64,000 bases of DNA from contig CAZDKK010000010.1 in assembly GCA_964506245.1 (NCBI GenBank), positions 1 through 64,000 on the forward strand, read 5' to 3'. The stretch is from CAZDKK01 sp964506245 (lineage in GTDB: Bacteria > Eisenbacteria > RBG-16-71-46 > CAIMUX01 > WJJG01). The position numbers and the translations under genes were made by a program. The notes under the pieces are model-generated. The model saw only the letters and a program-made list of their open reading frames with translations. It was not told the DNA's origin and did no database searches. Of this stretch, positions 44,545 to 52,686 are shown piece after piece; the first letter of the stretch is position 1; the number at the start of each line of letters is the position of its first letter.

Positions 44545-45707
44545 ACATGTGGATTACGCGCGACATCGAGCCGCGCCTGCGCCGGTCGGCGCGAACCAGA
44601 CCCGTGTTTGTTCTGACGGGCGCCCGCCAGACCGGCAAGACCTCGACGCTCCGCCGGCTCTTCCCCCAGCACGAGTTCGTCTCGCTCGACTTGCCGAGCG
44701 AGGCGGAGCAGGCGGAGAAGGAGCCCAAGGCTTTCCTCCAGCGCCATCCATCTCCCGTCATCATTGATGAGGTGCAGCACGCCCCGACGCTTCTGCGTCA
44801 CCTGAAGTCGGCCGTGGATGCTGACCGCGGTCGCTACGGCCGGTTCTTGATCACGGGTTCGCAGAAACTCACGCTGACGAAAGGGGTATCCGAGACGCTC
44901 GCGGGGCGAGTGGATGTCGTGGAGCTGGAGACGCTGTCGTTGTCGGAGATCCACGGTGCGGGGTTCGGGATCGGCGTGCTGGATGCGATTGTGCGGGGCG
45001 GATTCCCCGAATTGCACGCCAATCCGGAGATCGACTCCGTGAGCTTCCATAGCTCCTACCTGGCCACCTACCTCGAGCGGGATGTCCGCACGCTGGGCAA
45101 TGTCGGCAGCCTGCGCGACTTCGAGCGATTCCTGCGCGCCTGCGCGCTCCGATCCGCCAATCTGCTCAACAAGGCGGATCTGGCGCGGGACGTCGGCATT
45201 GCGCCCTCGACCGCCAATCAGTGGCTATCGGTGCTCGAGGCCTCCGGGCAGGTCGTGCTGCTGGAGCCGTGGTTTTCGAATCGCACGAAGTCGATTGTCA
45301 AGACCCCGAAGCTCTACTTGGCTGACACAGGGTTGCTCTGTGCGCTGCTGAACATCCGCACCGCGGAGGACCTGTTGGAGTCGCCTGCTGCAGGAGGTGT
45401 CTGGGAGACCTTCGTCTTCGCTCAGTTACGCCATCGCGAGCGCCGTGCGGGCCGTATCCGTAGCCTCTACTTCTGGCGTGACCGCACCCGCGAGGTGGAT
45501 TTCGTCGTGGACACCGGCAAGGGGCTGGAGCTCTATGAGGCGCGCTGGACCGAGCTGCCATCCCGGGGGGATGCGGCCAATCTCCAGTTCGTGCGTCGGG
45601 TCCTCAACCGCCCCAAAATCATGAGCGGGACGATCGTGTGCAGGGCACCCCATGGATTTCCTCTGGGTGAGGGGGACCGGGCCGCATCCGTGGTCGAGCT
45701 GGGCTGA
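44541..45707 (+). CDS. AAA ATPase with DUF4143 (Archaeoglobus-type ATPase family)
   Basis: A 388-residue protein. The N-terminal P-loop ATPase has Walker A GARQTGKTSTL and Walker B SPVIIDEVQ, sensor-like FLITGSQKLTL and an LERDVRTLGNV segment. The C-terminal DUF4143 half follows, with LADTGLLCALLNI, WETFVFAQLRH and a PD-(D/E)xK-like FWRDRTREVDFVV element. These ATPases are common accessory genes, often linked to toxin-antitoxin or mobile islets; their cellular role is poorly known. It is flanked by direct copies of the AOR 3' end and starts inside an inverted repeat, both signs of insertion. Confidence 0.88.
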   Translation: MHMWITRDIEPRLRRSARTRPVFVLTGARQTGKTSTLRRLFPQHEFVSLDLPSEAEQAEKEPKAFLQRHPSPVIIDEVQHAPTLLRHLKSAVDADRGRYGRFLITGSQKLTLTKGVSETLAGRVDVVELETLSLSEIHGAGFGIGVLDAIVRGGFPELHANPEIDSVSFHSSYLATYLERDVRTLGNVGSLRDFERFLRACALRSANLLNKADLARDVGIAPSTANQWLSVLEASGQVVLLEPWFSNRTKSIVKTPKLYLADTGLLCALLNIRTAEDLLESPAAGGVWETFVFAQLRHRERRAGRIRSLYFWRDRTREVDFVVDTGKGLELYEARWTELPSRGDAANLQFVRRVLNRPKIMSGTIVCRAPHGFPLGEGDRAASVVELG

Positions 45708-45756
45708 GGACACTGTGGGCCGCTTGGTTCCGGCAGGCACCCGCACGCAGGCCGCG

Positions 45757-47682
45757 TCAAAACTCCCGCAACGACTCGTGCACCCCCTTGAGCGTCTCGA
45801 ACCAGAAGTCGAGCGCCGCCTCGTTCTGGTCCTGGCGGAAGCGCTCGAGCCAGTGGGTGAGCTCGGGGCTCTGGTCGCCGTCGACCTCGCGGCGCCGCTC
45901 CAGGTAGCGGTGGACGAAGTCGACGCTGCGCTGCGGCTCCCAGTAGACCGACGCGTTGCGGCTGTTGATCCGGCTGGCGGTGCGGTCGATGTTGGTGAGG
46001 AAGCGCTCGCGCATGCCCCAGAGCGACTCCATGACCTCGGGCAGCATCTCCTCGGCCCACTTGCGGTGGAAGCGGCACATGCCGAGGTCATCGAGGATCA
46101 GCTCGGCCCGCAGGCGCGCGGCGTTGCGCCGCCCCAGCTCGCGCGGCGGCAGGAAGTCCGCGTCGTAGTGCATGTAGTACTTGCCCATGATCGCCATGGG
46201 GGACAGAACGCCCGGGGTCCAGTACTGGTTGGGCACCATCCAGCCCTTGCGCGCGAAGGCGGCGTAGAGGAACGGGTCGAGCACCTGCTTGCCCCGCTCG
46301 CGCGCGAGGTGGCGCGCCAGCTTGCGGGGCCCCTCGCTCAGGTCGAGCACGCCCTTGCGCGCGATGATGGCATCGAGGAGCGTGACGCCCAGGCGGGCGT
46401 TGTGCATGGAATCCCCTTCGACCGAGAACCGCTCGAGCGAGAACTCGCTGCCGGAGGCCACGCCGGCCGCGGTTCCGCCGCGGGCACGCGGGAAGACCGG
46501 CCGCTCGGAAACGCCCAGGTCGGCCGGTGACAGGTGCCCCTCGGCCAGGCACTCCATCAGCCACGCCAGGACCCCGCCGGCCGAGATCGCATCGAAGCCC
46601 AGGGTATCCGCGCGGTGATTGAGCAGCTCCGCCGCCCTTTGGTCGAAGATGCCGCACAGCGGGCCCATGGTCTGGTACGGCTCGTAGTCCTTCTTGTACT
46701 CGTCCTTCATCTTCTTGCACACCGCGCTGCAGGGCTCACCGCAGGTGCGCTGGCTCATGGTCTCGATTGTCTCCTCGTTGAACTGCTTCAGGTAATGGTC
46801 GAGAATGAACCGCTTGTGCAGGTCCAGCCGCTCGGCCTCGCTCATGTAGATGCTGCGGTAATTGAAAGCGATCACCCGGCCGCCGATCGTCGCGTAGTTG
46901 ACCCCGAAAGTTCCGCCGGTGCCGAACTTCGGGTCGAAGCGGTACTTGAGCGTGGATTCGAGGTCCTTGGCGGCCAGGCGCTTCTGGTACTTCTCCTCGA
47001 ACCACTGGTCGGCGACCTTGCGATCGCGGAAGTCCTCCATGAGGTGGGTGCCGCCGTAGATGACGCCCACCAGGCCGTTCTCGCGGTAGAGCTTGCTGCC
47101 CAGGCCGCCGCGGCCGGCCCAGGTGTCGACGTAGGTGAGCTTGCCGTCCTTGATGGGCGCCGATGCGATCGCGCCGAAATCGGTGGACTCGGCCGCCGGG
47201 CCGACGGCCAGGACGCGCGGCTCGTTCGCGTAGGCGCTGCCGCAGCGATCGAGCGCGTGCTGCATGACCCCGTAGACGCCGCCCCGATCTGAGGCCCACA
47301 GGGTCTGCGGCTCTACCGGCAGGAGATCGACCTGGATCTCCTCACCGTGCACACGGTTCAGGAAGAGCAGCGAGCGGCGCTGCGCGCGGCCCGTGAGCGC
47401 GACCAAGTTGACGCCCAGGTTGTCGAAGACGAGTCCCGCGCCGCCCATGGAAGAGACGTAGAAACCTCGCCAGCAGGGTGAGAAGCCGCTGAAGACGAGG
47501 CGGTTCGAGCCCGGGAAGATCGATCCCGCGAGGAGCCCGACGCCGATGTTCAGGCTGTCGAGCCGCCCCGACAGGTGGAGGCCGAGGTCCACCGGCCCGA
47601 AGAAGTCGCCCAGGGCGTAGCGCTTCACCCGGTAGAATCCGGTGGCCAGGTCGATGAGCAGAATCCTGATGGTCGTGTCCAT
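45757..47682 (-). CDS. Tungsten-type aldehyde ferredoxin oxidoreductase (AOR family)
   Basis: A 641-residue cytoplasmic enzyme that oxidises aldehydes to carboxylic acids with ferredoxin as electron acceptor, using a tungstopterin and a [4Fe-4S] cluster. The N-terminal pterin-binding domain shows SGFSPCWRGFYVSSMGGAGL and DTWAGRGGLGSKL. Cluster ligands are the cysteines of RTCGEPCSAVCKKM, with the fourth Cys in DDLGMCRFH. The spacing C-x3-C-x3-C differs by one residue from the classical C-x2-C-x3-C. GGAGGGCG precedes ATG 47682. It is divergent from selenoprotein copy 5 (150 bases between starts). Its last 45 codons are duplicated at 44261. Confidence 0.9.
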   Translation of the reverse strand: MDTTIRILLIDLATGFYRVKRYALGDFFGPVDLGLHLSGRLDSLNIGVGLLAGSIFPGSNRLVFSGFSPCWRGFYVSSMGGAGLVFDNLGVNLVALTGRAQRRSLLFLNRVHGEEIQVDLLPVEPQTLWASDRGGVYGVMQHALDRCGSAYANEPRVLAVGPAAESTDFGAIASAPIKDGKLTYVDTWAGRGGLGSKLYRENGLVGVIYGGTHLMEDFRDRKVADQWFEEKYQKRLAAKDLESTLKYRFDPKFGTGGTFGVNYATIGGRVIAFNYRSIYMSEAERLDLHKRFILDHYLKQFNEETIETMSQRTCGEPCSAVCKKMKDEYKKDYEPYQTMGPLCGIFDQRAAELLNHRADTLGFDAISAGGVLAWLMECLAEGHLSPADLGVSERPVFPRARGGTAAGVASGSEFSLERFSVEGDSMHNARLGVTLLDAIIARKGVLDLSEGPRKLARHLARERGKQVLDPFLYAAFARKGWMVPNQYWTPGVLSPMAIMGKYYMHYDADFLPPRELGRRNAARLRAELILDDLGMCRFHRKWAEEMLPEVMESLWGMRERFLTNIDRTASRINSRNASVYWEPQRSVDFVHRYLERRREVDGDQSPELTHWLERFRQDQNEAALDFWFETLKGVHESLREF

Positions 47683-47729
47683 GGGCGCCCTCCGTGCCGC
47701 GCGCGCCGGCAGACGAGCCGCGTGACGCA

Positions 47730-47738
47730 TGGTATAAT
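47730..47738 (+). promoter_or_regulatory. Candidate extended -10 promoter of the fifth selenoprotein gene
   Basis: TGGTATAAT at 47730-47738 is a perfect extended -10 element, set within the inverted repeat GCATG (47727-47731) and CATGC (47739-47743). It lies 94 bases before the ATG at 47833; no convincing -35 is needed or seen. Confidence 0.55.
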
Positions 47739-47832
47739 CATGCGAAACAGGAGCCGGCGGAAGCTCGGGTCGCGCCGCACCGCATCTGAAATGGCCTGAG
47801 GGGCTTGCGGTTGTCGGCCGCAAGGAGCGGCG

Positions 47833-48906
47833 ATGGTGGGACAGACAAGGCGGCAGGGTCGTCACCCCCACGAGCGCGCGCGGATGCGCGGCATCGCCCT
47901 TGGGGTGGCCATCGTGCTATCACTTGCCCTGCCGGCCGGGGCCTCGACCGCCAGGCACGTCTTGGCCGAGGCCTTCACCGCCACGTGGTGAGGGCCCTGC
48001 GCCGTCGCCCGGTGCGGGCTGGACGTCGTGCAGGCCGAGTTCGGGGACCAGCTCATCATCGTCAACGAACACCAAGACGACCTCTTCGAGATTCCCTGGG
48101 TGGTGCAACGCTCCGCCCTCTACGGCGCCGGCTACATGCCGCACGTGCGCATCGACGGCAAGTACGCCATCCGCGGCGCGCAGAACTGCAGCTCGGCCGC
48201 GGCCGCCTACCGGGATGCGATCCAGCAACGTCTCGCCCAGACCACCGGCCTCAGCCCGATCCAGATCGCGGGCGCCTACATGGTGGGAGCTGATTCGGTG
48301 CGGCTGACCGCCACCTTCACGCTCCTCGATCCGGTGACGCTGCCGGCCACGCGAGGGTTCCTGCTGATGCTGGTGGACGACATGTACTGGGCGGGGGTCT
48401 ACTACGATCACGTGACCCAGGGCGCCGGCGAGCAGGATCTCTCGCTGGCCCAGCCGGGCGATGCGGCCGCGATGACCGCCGTCTTCGCCCGTGATCCCGC
48501 CTGGGACGCTGATGACATTCATTGCCTCGCCTTCTGCCAGAAAATGACCGACAGCCTCGACGTGCACCAGACGGCCTGGCTTGTCGAGGTTTCCTCGTGG
48601 GTCCCGGACGATCCCCCGCCGGTGCGAGCGGATCTACTATGCGCCAGCCCCAACCCCTTCCCGCCGGAGCGTGGCCCGCTCACGCTCAGCTTGGCCTGCC
48701 CGCTGGCCGATGGCGTGGCGGAGGTCCTCGACAGCCGGGGCGTGCGGGTCGCGCGGCTCGCGCCGCCCCACGAGGCCGGGGCGGCGGGCGTCCTGCGCTG
48801 GGATGGCCGGGACGCCGGGGGCCGCCCGCTGCCTGCCGGCTCCTACTGGATCCGCTTGCCCGGCAGCGGCGCGGAAGGCGCCACCCGCCTCATCCTCGTC
48901 CGCTAG
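47833..48906 (+). CDS. Omp28-like secreted selenoprotein, divergent copy 5 (in-frame TGA = Sec53)
   Basis: A 357-residue exported protein with TGA at 47989-47991 read as Sec53. The ATG at 47833 has AAGGAG 5 nt upstream; an arginine-rich start (RRQGRHPHERARMRG) precedes the hydrophobic signal region. The motif AEAFTATW-U-GPCAVARCG matches the consensus FTATWCGPC of Omp28/thioredoxin proteins except for U. Tyr/His-rich strands follow, with cis-Pro in YMPHVRIDGKYA. It lacks the Ig-like and AILLVDDD domains of the tandem copies and goes directly to a FlgD-like domain (268-357) ending in LILVR. Its divergence from the tandem array makes it an independent test of the UGA: same position, same hairpin. 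Confidence 0.85.
48004..48024 (+). promoter_or_regulatory. Candidate SECIS hairpin, copy 5
   Basis: GUC (+16 to +18) and GCCCG (+19 to +23) pair with CGGGC (+27 to +31) and GAC (+34 to +36), with a two-base UG bulge on the 3' side and the GUG loop at +24 to +26. Offset and core are identical to the tandem copies. Confidence 0.65.
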
Positions 48907-48961
48907 TCTCCCGCCCCCGCCAGCGCTTGCCGACCCCGCGTTCAGAACCTCACTTTGCGGG

Positions 48962-48990
48962 CTGACAGCCACAGGCCGGCGTGCTACGAT
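48962..48990 (+). promoter_or_regulatory. Candidate promoter of the sdh operon
   Basis: CTGACA (48962-48967), a 17-nt spacer and TACGAT (48985-48990), 53 bases before the sdhC start. Both hexamers are close to sigma70 consensus. Confidence 0.5.
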
Positions 48991-49042
48991 GCCCGGCCAA
49001 CCTGATCCCAGGATCGTAGTTACGGTTTGGGGGGAGGCTGTC

Positions 49043-49429
49043 ATGATGTACCGCTGGCATGCCGGGTATGTCGCCTGGCTGCTCAACCGCATCACGGGAA
49101 TCGCCATCACCTTCTATCTCGTCGCCCACATCTGGGTGATCCATCACCTGGCACAAGGGCCGGAGCAATACGGGAAGGTCATGGCGTTTCTCAGCAGCAA
49201 GCTCTTCATGTTCTTCGAGTTCTGCCTGATCGGCGCGGTGCTGTATCACATGATGAACGGCATCCGCATCGTCTTGGTCGACTTCGGCCGGGGCGTCACC
49301 AACCACAAGGCCATCTTCTGGGTGCTGATGGGTGTTGGGGTGATCCTGTACGTGCTGAGTGCCTGGGAGCTGGTGGGTGGGCTGATCGCGCCGGTGCACG
49401 AGGCCGCGGCGGTAGTGCCGAAACCCTGA
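49043..49429 (+). CDS. sdhC: Succinate dehydrogenase membrane subunit C (cytochrome b)
   Basis: A 128-residue inner-membrane subunit with three TM helices (about 18-38, 58-78, 90-112). It anchors the SdhAB dimer and binds haem b and quinone. The LLNRITGIAITFYLVAHIWVIHH segment carries the S/R-G-x-H pattern, and GAVLYHMMNGIRIVLVD provides the second haem-type His. GGGGAGG lies 6 nt upstream of the ATG at 49043. It is the first gene of the sdhCDAB operon. Confidence 0.9.
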   Translation: MMYRWHAGYVAWLLNRITGIAITFYLVAHIWVIHHLAQGPEQYGKVMAFLSSKLFMFFEFCLIGAVLYHMMNGIRIVLVDFGRGVTNHKAIFWVLMGVGVILYVLSAWELVGGLIAPVHEAAAVVPKP

Positions 49430-49472
49430 CGCCGCCCGCGCTCGCGGACCGGCTCATCGGAGGGACGGAGAC

Positions 49473-49832
49473 ATGAGGGATCGAGGAATCGGATCGGGCG
49501 GCGCGCTTTCGTGGCTCAACCAGCGCATTACCGGGATCGTGCTCACGCCGATCCTCCTGGCGCACCTCCTGACCATGCACCGCTATCACGAGCACGGGCT
49601 CGCCTGGAACGACGTCATCACGCTGTTCAACAAGCCCTACTGGCGTGTGCTCGAGGTGTCGTTCCTGGTGCTCGCGCTCTATCACGCCATCAACGGCGGA
49701 TACTCCGTGGTCCAGGACTACGTGAAGAAGCCGGGCGCGCGGTTGACGATCTTCGGCGCGCTCATCGTCCTGGCCGTGGCCCTGCTCGCCTTCGGGCTCG
49801 TCACGGTGTTCTCGATCAAGCAGCCGGTCTAG
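49473..49832 (+). CDS. sdhD: Succinate dehydrogenase membrane subunit D
   Basis: A 119-residue three-helix membrane protein. SWLNQRITGIVLTPILLAHL and VLALYHAINGGYSVVQDYV mirror the corresponding helices of subunit C, so the two form the usual heterodimeric anchor. His in LLAHLL and ALYHAI would be haem or quinone ligands. It begins 43 bases after sdhC, with GGAGGGACGGAG upstream, and is followed by sdhA after 41 bases. Confidence 0.87.
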   Translation: MRDRGIGSGGALSWLNQRITGIVLTPILLAHLLTMHRYHEHGLAWNDVITLFNKPYWRVLEVSFLVLALYHAINGGYSVVQDYVKKPGARLTIFGALIVLAVALLAFGLVTVFSIKQPV

Positions 49833-49873
49833 CCTTGAGCAGCGGACCGCAAACCCCATAGAGGATCAGGACC

Positions 49874-51625
49874 ATGAAGCTCGATGTCACCTATCACAAG
49901 CACGACGTGGTTGTGGTCGGAGCGGGCATCGCTGGCCTCTACTCGGCGCTCAAGACCAGCGCCGATGTGGACACCGCGGTGCTGAGCAAGGTCTATCCCA
50001 CGCGGTCGCACTCGGGCGCCGCCCAGGGTGGATGCGCCGCCTCGCTCGGGAACATGATGGAGGACCACTGGCAGTGGCACCTCTACGACACCGTGCGCGG
50101 CAGCGACTTCCTGGGAGATCAGGATGCCCAGGAGCTGCTGGTCCGCGACGCCGTGCCGGTGATGTACGAGATGGAGCACCTGGGGGTCCCGTTCTCGCGT
50201 ACCGAGGAGGGTCGCATCGCCCAGCGTCCCTTCGGCGGCCACTTCGGCAACTTCGGCAAGTCCCCGATGAGCCGCTCCTGCTACGCCGCCGACCGCACCG
50301 GCCATGTCCAGCTCCACACGCTCTACGAGCAGTGCCTCAAGAACGAGGTGCGCTTCTACAACGAGTTCTACGCCCTGTCGCTCATCATGGACGGGGGCGT
50401 CTGCAAGGGCGTCGTGGCCTGGGACATCCAGCACGGCGGCCTGCACGTCTTCCAGGCCCGCGCCGTGCACATCGCGACGGGCGGCTACGCGCGCTGCTGG
50501 AAGATCACCTCGAACGCGATGTCCAACACCGGGGACGGGCTGACGCTGGTGATGCGTCAGGGGCTGCCCCTCGAGGACATGGAGTTCGTGCAGTTCCACC
50601 CGACCGGCCTGTGGAAGCACGGGATCCTCGTCTCCGAGGCGGCGCGCGGCGAGGGCGGGTACCTGATCAACGACAAGGGCGAGCGCTTCATGGAGCGTTA
50701 CGCCAAGGCCAAGATGGAGCTGGCCCCGCGCGACGTCGTCTCGCGTGCCGAGCAGACGGAGATCGACGAGGGGCGCGGCATCGGCGGGCAGGACTGCATC
50801 CACCTCGACCTGCGCCACCTCGGCCGGGAGCTCATCCTGGAGCGGCTGCCGCAGGTGCGCGAGCTGGCGATCAAGTTCATGGGGCTGGATATGATCACCG
50901 ACCCGATCCCCATCCAGCCCACCTCACACTACTCGATGGGCGGCATCCCCACCAATCTCGACACGCAGGTGCTCCACGGCAAGACCAACGCGGACGCGGT
51001 GCCGGGGCTCTACTCCTCGGGCGAGTGCGCCTGCGTCTCGGTCCACGGCGCCAACCGCCTGGGCACCAACTCGACGCTCGAATGCGCGGTCTACGGGCGA
51101 CTGGCGGGCATCCGTATGCTGGACTACGTCCGCGGGATGGGCGGCGCGGAGGACTTGCCCGAGGACGCCGAGGGCATGGCGCGCGAGGAGGTCGAGCACC
51201 TGCTCTCGACCTCCGGGACGAAAGGTGTGCGGCCGGTGGAGATGCGCGAGCGGCTGCAGGCGTCGATGTCCAAGAACGTCGCCGTCTACCGCAACGAGAA
51301 GGGGCTCAAGGAGCAGATGGCCGTCTGCGAGGAGCTGCGCGAGCAGTACCGCCGGGTGACGATCGACGACGGCGGCGTGGCGGCCAACACCGACCTCCTG
51401 GAGGCGATCGAGCTGGGACACATGCTCGACTACAGCTACGTGATCACGCGCTGCGCGCTCGAGCGCACCGAGTGTCGCGGGGCGCACTGGCGCGTCGATC
51501 ATCCGGGGCGCAACGACAAAGAATGGCTCAAGCACACGCTGGCCTGGCTGAAGGGCAACGAGATCCGGCTCGACTACAAGCCGGTCGTGATCACCCGGCA
51601 CCAGCCGGAGGAGCGGAAGTACTAG
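49874..51625 (+). CDS. sdhA: Succinate dehydrogenase flavoprotein subunit
   Basis: A 583-residue FAD subunit oxidising succinate to fumarate. The dinucleotide fold VVVGAGIAGLYSAL opens the protein, the covalent-FAD His is in PTRSHSGAAQGG, and substrate-site residues are in FHPTGLW, HYSMGGIPTNLDT and GANRLGTNSTLE. The length is normal for the family. The capping domain and C-terminal region (FRDNDEW-like RNDKEWLKHTLAW) are intact. The operon order C-D-A-B places it before the iron-sulfur subunit. Confidence 0.96.
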   Translation: MKLDVTYHKHDVVVVGAGIAGLYSALKTSADVDTAVLSKVYPTRSHSGAAQGGCAASLGNMMEDHWQWHLYDTVRGSDFLGDQDAQELLVRDAVPVMYEMEHLGVPFSRTEEGRIAQRPFGGHFGNFGKSPMSRSCYAADRTGHVQLHTLYEQCLKNEVRFYNEFYALSLIMDGGVCKGVVAWDIQHGGLHVFQARAVHIATGGYARCWKITSNAMSNTGDGLTLVMRQGLPLEDMEFVQFHPTGLWKHGILVSEAARGEGGYLINDKGERFMERYAKAKMELAPRDVVSRAEQTEIDEGRGIGGQDCIHLDLRHLGRELILERLPQVRELAIKFMGLDMITDPIPIQPTSHYSMGGIPTNLDTQVLHGKTNADAVPGLYSSGECACVSVHGANRLGTNSTLECAVYGRLAGIRMLDYVRGMGGAEDLPEDAEGMAREEVEHLLSTSGTKGVRPVEMRERLQASMSKNVAVYRNEKGLKEQMAVCEELREQYRRVTIDDGGVAANTDLLEAIELGHMLDYSYVITRCALERTECRGAHWRVDHPGRNDKEWLKHTLAWLKGNEIRLDYKPVVITRHQPEERKY

Positions 51626-51685
51626 ACGGCAAAACGGGGCGCGCGGCTCGGGGCGGGTCCCGTAAGCAGGCTTGGGACGGGGGAG

Positions 51686-52393
51686 ATGACGATGGAGAGG
51701 ACCTTCCGGATCTTCAGGTTCAATCCTCAGACCGACAAGGAGCCGCGCTACGACGCCTTCACCATCGAGGTCGAACCGACCTGGACGGTGCTCGACGCGC
51801 TCAACCAGATCAAGTGGCACCATGACGGCACCCTCGTCTACCGGCGTTCCTGCCGGCACGGCATCTGCGGATCCTGCGCGATGATGATCAACGGCAAGAA
51901 CGACCTGGCCTGCGAGCTGCAGATCGCGTCGCTGAAAGGCGTGATCACGGTCGAGCCGCTCAAGGAATTCCCGGTGCTGCGGGATCTGATGGTCGACCAG
52001 GAGGAGTTCTTTGACAAGCTGCGGCTCATCAAGCCCTGGCTGATCAACCACACCGCGCCGCCGACCGACAAGGAGCGGCTGCAGAGTCAGGCGGACCGCA
52101 AGGTCATCGAGGGTTTCTGGGAGTGCATCCTGTGCGGCGCGTGCACCTCCTCCTGTCCGGCCTACTGGGACAACCCGGGCTTCCTCGGGCCGGCCGCGCT
52201 GCTCAAGGCTTTCCGCTACGTGGGCGACACACGCGATGAAGGGCTCGACGAACGCGCCGGAATCCTCGACAGCAAGATCGGGGTGTGGCGGTGCCACACG
52301 ATCTTCAACTGCGTCGAGGCCTGCCCGAAGTCGCTCAATCCGACGGATGCGATCGTGCGCCTGCGCCGGAGGCTGATCGCCGAGAAGCTGTAG
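51686..52393 (+). CDS. sdhB: Succinate dehydrogenase iron-sulfur subunit
   Basis: A 235-residue electron-transfer subunit with three clusters. The [2Fe-2S] site is CRHGICGSCAMMINGKNDLAC; the [4Fe-4S] and [3Fe-4S] sites are made by CILCGACTSSCP and CHTIFNCVEACPK. It moves electrons from FAD in SdhA to quinone at SdhCD. The ATG at 51686 follows GGGGGAGATGACG. It is the last gene of the operon; 293 non-coding bases follow. Confidence 0.96.
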   Translation: MTMERTFRIFRFNPQTDKEPRYDAFTIEVEPTWTVLDALNQIKWHHDGTLVYRRSCRHGICGSCAMMINGKNDLACELQIASLKGVITVEPLKEFPVLRDLMVDQEEFFDKLRLIKPWLINHTAPPTDKERLQSQADRKVIEGFWECILCGACTSSCPAYWDNPGFLGPAALLKAFRYVGDTRDEGLDERAGILDSKIGVWRCHTIFNCVEACPKSLNPTDAIVRLRRRLIAEKL

Positions 52394-52521
52394 ACCGCGG
52401 AACGAAACATCCTGGTGACCCCGGGGCAACTCAATCCCCTCGAATGAGATGGCCCGGAGCCACTCGCTTTCCGTGCCCAAACGCCGGCCACTTCCCCGGG
52501 CGGCGGCGAATCGCCACCGCC

Positions 52522-52573
52522 GTGCACCCGCGCCGCGCGTCCACCCCGTGCACCCGCGTCGTGCATCCACCCC
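52522..52573. repeat. Two tandem copies of a 26-bp unit
   Basis: Units at 52522-52547 and 52548-52573, starting GTGCACCCGCG and ending TCCACCCC, differ at 3 positions; a partial third (GTGCA) follows. They lie in the non-coding stretch between sdhB and gapN, which shows no other signal I can support. Confidence 0.7.
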
Positions 52574-52686
52574 GTGCAGCCATTCTTGCCCCCCCGGTGA
52601 TCCAGGGAGTAGACTCGACCTAGCCCCCGGAGCACGGACTTCCGCTGCCTCTCATCCATGCCTTGGACAGGAAGGGAGACGCCGAC

